Shown here piece after piece: positions 58,060 through 64,000 of a DNA stretch of 64,000 nt. The notes under the pieces were generated by a model. That model saw nothing but the letters and a program-made list of their open reading frames with translations. It was not told the origin of the DNA and ran no database searches. The stretch comes from Microterricola viridarii (GTDB taxonomy: Bacteria; Actinomycetota; Actinomycetes; Actinomycetales; Microbacteriaceae), in NCBI RefSeq assembly GCF_900104895.1, contig NZ_LT629742.1, positions 3,286,001 through 3,350,000 of the forward strand, in the 5' to 3' direction. Position 1 is the first letter of the stretch, and each line of letters begins with the position of its first letter. The translations under genes were made by a program, and so were the position numbers.

Positions 58060-59336
58060 GCCGTGACCCCGGCGCCGCCGGGCACCCCGGACAGCAGCGA
58101 ATCGAGCGGCACGGCGGGGTCGGCCAGCCGGGCGGCGTCCACCTGCACCTCGTCGCGGATCAGCGCCTGAACGGTCTCGTTCACGTCCCACACGTTGACG
58201 TTCATGCCGGCAACCACCCGGTCCTCCCGCAGCCAGAAGGCCAGGAACTCCCGCTTCTCGAGGTCGCCGCGCAGCACCAGCTCAGCCCCATTCATCAATA
58301 TGCCGTAGCCGGAATACTCCATGCCGAGGTCGAACTGGTCGGTGTAGAAGTACGGGATCTTCATGTACTCGACCCGCCTGCCCGCCATCGATCCGCCTGC
58401 GGCGAGGCCGGCGTCTCTGGCCGTGGCCCAGTGCTCGACCCGCAGCGAGCGCGCGATCACGGGGTGGAACACGTTCGCAACGTCGCCGGCCGCGTACACG
58501 TCGGGGTGTGAGCTGCGGAAGCCCTCGTCGACGACGATGCCGTTCTCCACGGTGAGGCCTGCTGTCTCGGCGAGCTCGGCGTTCGGCAGGGAGCCGATCC
58601 CGACAACCACGACATCTGCAGGGATCAGCTCGCCGTCCTCCATCCGCACCCCGGTGGCCACCCCGTCGCTGCCCTCGATAGCAACCACCGAGCTGGAGTT
58701 GCGGAGGTCGACGCCGTTGGCCCGGTGCAGCGCATCGAACACCATCCCGATCTCCGGCCCGATCGCGTACTGCAGCGGCACGGCTTCCCGCCCGAGCACC
58801 GTGACGTCGTTGCCGTAGCCGCGGGCGGCGGACGCCGTCTCCAGGCCGATCCAGCCCGAGCCGATGATCACGACCCGTCGGCCGCCGGGCGCGAGTGCCG
58901 CGGCGAGCGCCTCTGACTCGCCGACTGTGCGCAGGTAGTGAACACCGGCCAGCTGCGCACCCGGGCCGGGGAAGCGGCGGGAGCGGGCGCCGGTGGCGAA
59001 GAGCAGCTTGTCGAATCCCACGACGCCGCCACCACCGAGGGTGAGGCTGTGCGCCTCGATCGAGAGCCCGGTCGCCGCCTGGCCGCGCAGCACGCGGATG
59101 TCGTGCTCCTCGTACCAGCCGTCGTCGTGCACGAAGATGCTCGAGCGCTGGGCGCTGCCGATCAGGTACTCCTTCGAGAGCGGCGGGCGGATGTACGGGT
59201 ACTCCGCTTCCCCGGCGATGATGCTCACACGGCCGGTGAAGCCGGCATCCCGCACGCCCTCTGCCGCACTCGCGGCGGCCAGGCCGCCGCCGATGATCAC
59301 GAAGTGGTCCCGCTCGCCGGAATCCAACATGCTCAT
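58056..59336 (-). CDS. FAD-dependent ferredoxin-NAD(P)H reductase-type oxidoreductase
   Basis: A 426-residue two-dinucleotide-fold flavoprotein of the rubredoxin/ferredoxin reductase family. FAD site: FVIIGGGLAAASAAEGVRDAG. IRPPLSKEYL and LLFATGARSRRFPG follow. NAD(P)H site: RVVIIGSGWIGLETASAARGYG. Second FAD segment: VYAAGDVANV. A C-terminal reductase_C domain follows (FYTDQFDLGMEYSGYG). It starts 2 bases after folE and overlaps folP, so it is an integral part of the folate operon. Its electron acceptor is unknown. Confidence 0.9.
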   Translation of the reverse strand: MSMLDSGERDHFVIIGGGLAAASAAEGVRDAGFTGRVSIIAGEAEYPYIRPPLSKEYLIGSAQRSSIFVHDDGWYEEHDIRVLRGQAATGLSIEAHSLTLGGGGVVGFDKLLFATGARSRRFPGPGAQLAGVHYLRTVGESEALAAALAPGGRRVVIIGSGWIGLETASAARGYGNDVTVLGREAVPLQYAIGPEIGMVFDALHRANGVDLRNSSSVVAIEGSDGVATGVRMEDGELIPADVVVVGIGSLPNAELAETAGLTVENGIVVDEGFRSSHPDVYAAGDVANVFHPVIARSLRVEHWATARDAGLAAGGSMAGRRVEYMKIPYFYTDQFDLGMEYSGYGILMNGAELVLRGDLEKREFLAFWLREDRVVAGMNVNVWDVNETVQALIRDEVQVDAARLADPAVPLDSLLSGVPGGAGVTA

Positions 59337-59338
59337 GA

Positions 59339-60001
59339 TCAGTTCCCTTCCTCCAGGGCGGCCCCGATGCCGCTCAACGTCAGAAACTCGGCCCTGGCCG
59401 CGCGGTCGCTGCGCAGCTCGCCGTGCCAGGCGCTCGTCGTGGTGCGGGTGCCGGAGACCCTGACGCCCCGTGCCGCCATGCACTGGTGCTCCGCCTGGAG
59501 CACAACGCCGACCCCGCGCGCGCCGAGCTCCTCCTGCAGCCAGTCCGCCACCTGCTGGGTGAGACGCTCCTGCACCTGCAGCGCGCGGGAGAAATACTCG
59601 AGGATCCGCGCGAGTTTGGAGAGGCCGATGATGCGCTCCCCCGGCAGATAGCCGATGTGCGCCGTGCCGTGGAAGGGCAGCAGGTGGTGCTCGCAGAGAG
59701 AGGTGAATGGGATGTCGCACACCAGCACGAGCGAGTCGTAGCCGGCCTCGTTCTCAAAGGTCGTCGCGGTGAACTCACTCGGCGTGAGCATCTCGATGAG
59801 GGCGTCCGCCACCCGGCGCGGGGTGTCGGCGAGATGCGGGGCATCCGGGTCCCGGCCCAGCGCCTGCAGCAACTGGGCCACCGCCGCTATCGCCTGTTCG
59901 CGATCCGGCGCGGGCCGTGCCGCGACCGCGTGCACGATGCCGCGCTCCGGCGAGTCCTCGTCATCGAACGCGGTGACAAGAGCGGCATTCTGTCTGGGCA
60001 T
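59339..60001 (-). CDS. folE: GTP cyclohydrolase I
   Basis: A 220-residue zinc enzyme that converts GTP to dihydroneopterin triphosphate, the first step of pterin/folate synthesis. The zinc and active-site segments are FTSLCEHHLLPFHGTAHIGYLPGERIIGLSKLARILEYFSRALQVQERLT and VLQAEHQCMAARGV. The N-terminal 30 residues are variable. First gene of the folE - FAD reductase - folP - RibD-C unit. It is divergent from the winged-helix regulator across a palindrome-rich 179-base gap. Confidence 0.95.
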   Translation of the reverse strand: MPRQNAALVTAFDDEDSPERGIVHAVAARPAPDREQAIAAVAQLLQALGRDPDAPHLADTPRRVADALIEMLTPSEFTATTFENEAGYDSLVLVCDIPFTSLCEHHLLPFHGTAHIGYLPGERIIGLSKLARILEYFSRALQVQERLTQQVADWLQEELGARGVGVVLQAEHQCMAARGVRVSGTRTTTSAWHGELRSDRAARAEFLTLSGIGAALEEGN

Positions 60002-60128
60002 CGTGTCCCTTTCCCTGCGTAGGGCCTCGGGCTGAGGCTAGATCGCTCGGTGGCACTCGTCAATGGCCCGCGCATGCTGCTGCCTGCCGACCACGGCGCA
60101 CCCGCCGTCTATAACCGTCTGTCCCGAG

Positions 60129-60163
60129 AATAGATCGCAAAAAGTCTTGCGTCAAGATCTATT
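60129..60163. promoter_or_regulatory. Nested palindrome between folE and its divergent regulator
   Basis: Outer arms AATAGATC (60129-60136) and GATCTATT (60156-60163) enclose CGCAA / TTGCG inner arms. It is A+T-rich against a G+C-rich background and lies 18 bases before the regulator's ATG. Best candidate operator for that regulator, controlling both directions. Confidence 0.7.
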
Positions 60164-60180
60164 TGTTTTAGAATTGGGGC

Positions 60181-60864
60181 ATGCCACCACCGCCACCACC
60201 CCTGCCCGAGCGCATCAGCGCGGTAGCCGTTCTGGATGACCCGGCCCGCCGCGCGCTCTACGAGCTGGTCGCCCAGAGCGCACAGCCGATCGGCCGCGAT
60301 GCCGCGGCCGCGGCGATCGGCCTCAGCCGCAGCACGGCGGCCTTCCACTTGGACAGGCTGGCCGAGGCTGGCCTGCTCGCCGTCGAGTTTCGGCGCCTCA
60401 GCGGCAAGACGGGCCCGGGATCCGGCCGCCCGGCCAAGTTGTACAGCCGCGCCGCCGGCGAGCTCAGCGTCAGCCTGCCCGCCCGCCACTACGACCTCGC
60501 CGGGGAGCTGATGGCGGCGGCCATCGGCGAGTCCAGCGCGAGCGGCGAGCCCGTGCTCGAGGCGCTGGCCCGCGTCGCCGCACAGGCCGGGCGCGCGATC
60601 GGGGCGGGATCCGACGACCTGGGCAGTGCGCTCGAAGCGAACGGGTTCGAACCGCGGGAACAGGGCGATGGCGGGATCGTGCTCGGCAACTGCCCGTTCC
60701 ATCGGCTTGCCCAGGCGCACACCGCCGTGGTCTGCTCGCTGAACTATCAGCTGCTCTGCGGCGTTGCGGAGGGCGTCGGCGACACGGCCCACACGATCAT
60801 CGCCGACCCGGATGCCGGCGAGTGCTGCGTCCGCGCGGTCCCCGGCGCGGACTCCCCTCAATAG
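60181..60864 (+). CDS. Winged-helix regulator with a cysteine-rich C-terminus (COG2345/SufR-like)
   Basis: A 227-residue predicted ArsR-like regulator. The N-terminal winged helix reads VLDDPARRALYELVAQSAQPIGRDAAAAAIGLSRSTAAFHLDRLAEAGLL. The C-terminal part holds Cys in LGNCPFHRLAQ, AVVCSLNYQLLC and GECCV. This arrangement resembles SufR-type proteins, which bind a [4Fe-4S] cluster and sense iron-sulfur or redox state. The exact ligands are inferred. It is divergent from the folE operon with a palindrome at 60129 in between, so it probably controls folE and itself. Confidence 0.85.
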   Translation: MPPPPPPLPERISAVAVLDDPARRALYELVAQSAQPIGRDAAAAAIGLSRSTAAFHLDRLAEAGLLAVEFRRLSGKTGPGSGRPAKLYSRAAGELSVSLPARHYDLAGELMAAAIGESSASGEPVLEALARVAAQAGRAIGAGSDDLGSALEANGFEPREQGDGGIVLGNCPFHRLAQAHTAVVCSLNYQLLCGVAEGVGDTAHTIIADPDAGECCVRAVPGADSPQ

Positions 60865-60905
60865 ACACACAGGAAAGCTACAGCTAACGCGCAGATACTG
60901 TGACC

Positions 60906-61595
60906 ATGACCGATGGACCTCGCATTCTCATTGTTGACGACGAGCCCAACATCAGGGATCTCCTCACCACCAGCCTGCGCTTCGCCGGCTTCGCCGTGCG
61001 CGCCGTCGGCAACGGCGCCCAGGCGATCTCCGCGGTGCTGGAGGAAGAGCCAGACCTGATCATCCTCGACGTCATGTTGCCCGACATGAACGGGTTCGGC
61101 GTGACCAAGCGCCTCCGCTCGGCCGGATACACGGCCCCCATCCTCTTCCTCACCGCGAAGGACGACACGGAGGACAAGATCACCGGCCTCACCGTCGGCG
61201 GCGACGACTACGTGACCAAGCCGTTCAGCCTCGACGAGATCGTGGCTCGCATCAAGGCGATCCTGCGCCGCACCATGCACGCGGAAGAGGACGCCATCAT
61301 CCGCACCGGCGAGCTCACCATGGATCAGGACACGCATGAGGTCCTGGTCGGCGACGAGCCGATCGAGCTCTCCCCCACTGAGTTCAAGCTGCTGCGCTAC
61401 CTGATGCTGAACCCGAACCGGGTGCTCTCCAAGGCGCAGATCCTCGACCACGTCTGGGAGTACGACTTCAACGGCGACGCCGGCATCGTGGAGAGCTACA
61501 TCTCCTACCTGCGCCGCAAGCTGGACCAGCACTCCAGCGAGCCGCTGATCCAGACGAAGCGCGGCTTCGGCTACATGCTCAAGTCCAAGGGCTGA
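60906..61595 (+). CDS. OmpR-family response regulator
   Basis: A 229-residue two-domain regulator. The receiver domain has acidic residues at 11-12 (LIVDDEPN), phospho-acceptor D55 (LIILDVMLPDMNG), Thr in LFLTAKDD and Lys in YVTKPFSLDE. The OmpR winged-helix DNA-binding domain reads LSPTEFKLLRYLMLNPNRVLSKAQILDHVW and VESYISYLRRKLD ... IQTKRGFGYML. ATG 60906 is taken; a GTG two codons earlier is possible. Cognate kinase follows 85 bases downstream. Closest in style to TcrA/MprA/TrcR-type actinobacterial regulators. Signal unknown. Confidence 0.95.
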   Translation: MTDGPRILIVDDEPNIRDLLTTSLRFAGFAVRAVGNGAQAISAVLEEEPDLIILDVMLPDMNGFGVTKRLRSAGYTAPILFLTAKDDTEDKITGLTVGGDDYVTKPFSLDEIVARIKAILRRTMHAEEDAIIRTGELTMDQDTHEVLVGDEPIELSPTEFKLLRYLMLNPNRVLSKAQILDHVWEYDFNGDAGIVESYISYLRRKLDQHSSEPLIQTKRGFGYMLKSKG

Positions 61596-61680
61596 GACCT
61601 GCCCGGCCCGTTGCCCGCGCCGAGCGGCCTGAGGAGCAGCCCGGCTGTTGCTCAGGCTGTCTTCATAGACTGAAGGCCTC

Positions 61681-63381
61681 ATGCACCAGTCACTCTCCGA
61701 ACGTTGGAACCGCGTCTCGTTGCGCACCAAAATCACCGGTGTGACGGTGCTGATGCTCACACTCGGCCTGCTGGTTGCCGGCATCGGCACGATGACGATG
61801 CTGCGCGTCTACGTGCTCGCCCAGATGGATGCCCGGCTCGCCACGACCGCGGCGTCGCAGAGCACCATCGAGCAGCTCGTCACCGTCAGCTGCGAGCCGA
61901 CGCTCAACACCACGCGCGAGCGCATGTCCTCCGAGTACTTCGTCGCGATCTTCGACGACTCCGGAAAGCTCTGCAACTACAACTGGAAGGACCGCCCGGC
62001 CGAGGAGCTGCCGGTTCCCACCTTCCCGCTCGACCTGGCGACGATGATCAAGGCCGAGGGCCGGGTCTTCGACCTGACTGACAAGCTGGACAACACCACC
62101 TTCCACGCCGTCGCCGTGCCGGTGACCCTCAACAATGGCCCAGACGGCACCATGGGGGTCGCCCTCGTCGCCGTCTCGCTCGCGGAGACCGAGAAGACCC
62201 TCGCCACGTACCTGTCGATCTTCCTGGGCTTCGGCGTCGGCGTCATCATCCTCGGCGCCCTCATCACCCGGATGCTGGTGACCAGCACCTTCGCGCCACT
62301 GCGCGAGGTGGAGCGCACCGCCGCCGCCATCGCCGACGGAGACTTCAGCCAGCGACTCGGCGGGGCCACCCCGAACACCGAGGTCGGCCGGCTGAACCGC
62401 TCGCTGAACACCATGCTCAACCGCATCGACCGGGCGTTCAAGGACCGCGCCCGCACCATCGACCAGATGCGTCGTTTCGTCGGAGACGCCAGCCACGAGT
62501 TGCGCACCCCGCTCGTGTCGGTGCGCGGCTACGCGGAGCTGTACCGGATGGGCGCGCTGCAGACCCCGGAAGAGGTCGCGCAGGCGATGGAGCGCATCGA
62601 GAAGGAGGCCATCCGCATGGGCGGGCTGGTCGAGGACCTGCTCGAGCTGGCACGCCTGGACGAGACCAAGCCGCTGGCGCTGGCCCCCGTCGACCTCGTG
62701 CCGCTGGCCAGGGATGCAGCGCTGGACGCGATGGCGTCCTCGCCCGGCCGCACCATCACCGTGCTCACGCCCCCGCCCGCCGAGCGCGCCAACACCGGCG
62801 AAGTCGCCCCGGTGCTCACCCACCCCGCCGCGCCGGAGGGCGTCAGCAATGCCACCGGCCCGATCGCCTTCGCCGGCGCCACGCTGGCCAGGCTGCGCAG
62901 CCGCAGGCCCCGGCGCCCCGGCGCCGAGACCCCGCTCAGCGCGGCCATCACGGCGGGGCCGATCGAGGACGCGCGCTCCGTCATGGTCTTGGCCGAGGAG
63001 AACAAGATCCGCCAGGTCTTCACGAACCTGCTCGGCAACGCGATGCGCTTCACCCCGGTGGAGAGCCCCATCGAGATCAGCGTGAGCCTGGACCGCAACA
63101 CCGAGCGCGCCTCGTTCGCGATCATCGACCACGGTGAGGGCATCCCGCCGCAGATCCGGGAGAAGATCTTCCAGCGCTTCTGGCGTGCCGACACCTCCCG
63201 CGCCCGGGAGACCGGGGGCAGTGGCCTCGGCCTGGCCATCGTGTCCTCGATCGTGGCGGCGCACAACGGCACCGTCGACGTCGTGGAGACGCCGGGCGGC
63301 GGCGCCACGTTCCGGGTCAACCTGCCGTTGGCCGACTCGGCCGCCGCGCCGAAGACGGTCACCCCCGCCGAGACTCGCTAG
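61681..63381 (+). CDS. Sensor histidine kinase with an insertion in the catalytic region
   Basis: A 566-residue kinase. TM1 is VTVLMLTLGLLVAGIGTM, an extracellular sensor domain spans about residues 45-175, and TM2 is YLSIFLGFGVGVIILGALI. A HAMP domain (TFAPLREVERTAAAIADGDFSQRL) follows. HisKA carries H272 in VGDASHELRTPLVSVRGYAEL. The ATPase domain has the N-box NKIRQVFTNLLGNAMRFTP, G1 DHGEGIPP, F-box and G2 GSGLGLAI. Between HisKA and the N-box is a Pro/Ala/Arg-rich segment roughly 70 residues longer than usual. It pairs with the upstream OmpR regulator. Confidence 0.93.
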   Translation: MHQSLSERWNRVSLRTKITGVTVLMLTLGLLVAGIGTMTMLRVYVLAQMDARLATTAASQSTIEQLVTVSCEPTLNTTRERMSSEYFVAIFDDSGKLCNYNWKDRPAEELPVPTFPLDLATMIKAEGRVFDLTDKLDNTTFHAVAVPVTLNNGPDGTMGVALVAVSLAETEKTLATYLSIFLGFGVGVIILGALITRMLVTSTFAPLREVERTAAAIADGDFSQRLGGATPNTEVGRLNRSLNTMLNRIDRAFKDRARTIDQMRRFVGDASHELRTPLVSVRGYAELYRMGALQTPEEVAQAMERIEKEAIRMGGLVEDLLELARLDETKPLALAPVDLVPLARDAALDAMASSPGRTITVLTPPPAERANTGEVAPVLTHPAAPEGVSNATGPIAFAGATLARLRSRRPRRPGAETPLSAAITAGPIEDARSVMVLAEENKIRQVFTNLLGNAMRFTPVESPIEISVSLDRNTERASFAIIDHGEGIPPQIREKIFQRFWRADTSRARETGGSGLGLAIVSSIVAAHNGTVDVVETPGGGATFRVNLPLADSAAAPKTVTPAETR

Positions 63382-63537
63382 CCCGGCCGCGCGGCTGCCG
63401 CGACCGCGCCTGCTGTGCACAGCGGCGCCAGCGGCATCCGTTCTGCACAGCGCCCGCTGCGGGCACCCGGCGCCCCCTGCGCCCGCCTAGCCTCTTTGCA
63501 GGGCGGTCCTCCGGTGCCGCCAGGACAGGAGCAGAGC

Positions 63538-63828
63538 ATGTCGCAGTTCAGCGTCGACAGCGAGCAGATCATCGCCACCTCGAACGTGGTGCAGGCCGGC
63601 ATCGAGCGGCTGCGGGCGGAGGCGCACAGCCTCACCGCGCAGGTGACCAACCTGCAGGGCGCCTGGGCAGGGCAGGCCTCGAGCGCGTTCCAGGCCGCCG
63701 CGGGCGACTGGCGCACCATGAACCTCCAGGTCGACGCGACGCTCGCCGCGCTGGCCCAGTCGCTGGGCTCGGCCGGCGCGCACTATGCCGAGATCGAGCA
63801 GGCCAACGCCCGGTTGTTCCTGCGCTAG
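63538..63828 (+). CDS. WXG100-family small secreted protein (EsxA-like)
   Basis: A 96-residue helical-hairpin protein with the central turn WAG (WxG motif) in LQGAWAGQASSAFQAAAGDW. Two flanking amphipathic helices each span about 40 residues. Length and motif fit WXG100 type VII secretion substrates. No EccC, EccD or partner is present in the window, so its secretion is inferred only. Its stop overlaps by 3 bases the stop region of a convergent partial gene. Confidence 0.9.
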   Translation: MSQFSVDSEQIIATSNVVQAGIERLRAEAHSLTAQVTNLQGAWAGQASSAFQAAAGDWRTMNLQVDATLAALAQSLGSAGAHYAEIEQANARLFLR

Positions 63829-64000
63829 CTCACCGCGCCGTTGAGGTTGGCGACGATGGCCGCAGCGAAATCGGCGATGTTGTCGCGGCCTACACGGATG
63901 TCGACACCTTCCGGATACATGAACTGATCCGGCAGGTAGGCCGTGAGGTTCAGTTGAATCCAGTTGCCGCCGAAACGGATGTCGGCGGTGCAGGCCTCCT
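63825..64000 (-). CDS. C-terminal part of an unidentified protein (runs off the right edge)
   Basis: Fifty-eight codons on the minus strand end in TAG at 63827-63825. The visible end reads EACTADIRFGGNWIQLNLTA and later YLPDQFMYPEGVDIRVGRDN. It looks like a folded beta-rich globular domain. I do not recognise the family. It is convergent with the WXG100 gene and may be a related secreted or lipoprotein partner. Codon use matches neighbours. Confidence 0.65.
   Translation of the reverse strand, partial: EACTADIRFGGNWIQLNLTAYLPDQFMYPEGVDIRVGRDNIADFAAAIVANLNGAVS

Overview
The window is about 70% G+C, with mostly G/C third codon positions, dense gene packing, many GTG starts and many ATGA or GTGA stop/start overlaps. 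The gene set is typical of an actinobacterium. It includes LCP, CHAP and NlpC/P60 wall enzymes, DtxR with the Corynebacterium metal-ligand spacing, SerC-DUF2530-DUF3027-CspA-XPB synteny, DUF222 HNH, WXG100 and a SepX/GlpR-like protein. The best fit is a Micrococcales genome, probably Microbacteriaceae. No insertion sequence, phage, plasmid or CRISPR feature was seen, so this looks like chromosome.

Layout. 1-1.3 kb: left edge of a copper-export operon (copZ, a tiny membrane protein, copA) behind two CsoR-type palindromes. 1.3-6 kb: NAD(P)-binding protein plus TetR with its operators, aldo/keto reductase, meso-diaminopimelate dehydrogenase, GyrI-like protein, tRNA-Ala(CGC). 6-10.4 kb: the SepX/GlpR - RimJ - GalU / 5-FCL - FmdB - MscL locus. 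10.4-14.5 kb: a giant SF1-like helicase with a decayed Walker A. 14.5-17.4 kb: a sulfur-stress operon (CoA-disulfide reductase-rhodanese, rhodanese, CstR-like sensor, thioredoxin). 17.4-23 kb: adenine deaminase, CorA, LCP protein, PepA, FMN reductase.

23.4-36.8 kb is the most distinctive block: one tight minus-strand operon behind a PucR-type regulator. It encodes a complete oligopeptide ABC importer, a 1116-residue fusion of an S9 oligopeptidase to an S12 beta-lactamase-type peptidase, an M20 hydrolase, a GNAT acyltransferase and an N-succinylamino acid racemase-type enolase. Together these suggest uptake and cleavage of D-residue-containing peptides, then irreversible D-to-L amino acid conversion through N-succinyl intermediates. 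36.9-42.6 kb: a stress-like operon (44-residue protein, MFS exporter, GH15, carboxymuconolactone decarboxylase-like protein, cardiolipin synthase), then a small membrane protein and tRNA-Arg(CCU).

43-49.5 kb: DUF222-HNH nuclease, a repeat-rich noncoding stretch, CHAP hydrolase, DUF1269 protein, HNH protein, NlpC/P60 hydrolase, DtxR. 49.6-56.4 kb: SerC, DUF2530, an Asp-rich DUF3027 protein, cold-shock protein, a membrane protein, helicase-associated protein and XPB helicase. 56.4-60.9 kb: pterin/folate operon (FolE, FAD reductase, FolP, a frameshifted RibD-C reductase) divergent from a cysteine-rich winged-helix regulator. 60.9-64 kb: OmpR-type two-component pair, a WXG100 protein and an unidentified partial gene at the right edge. 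Throughout the window the heptamer GGATGCC/GGCATCC is strongly over-represented.
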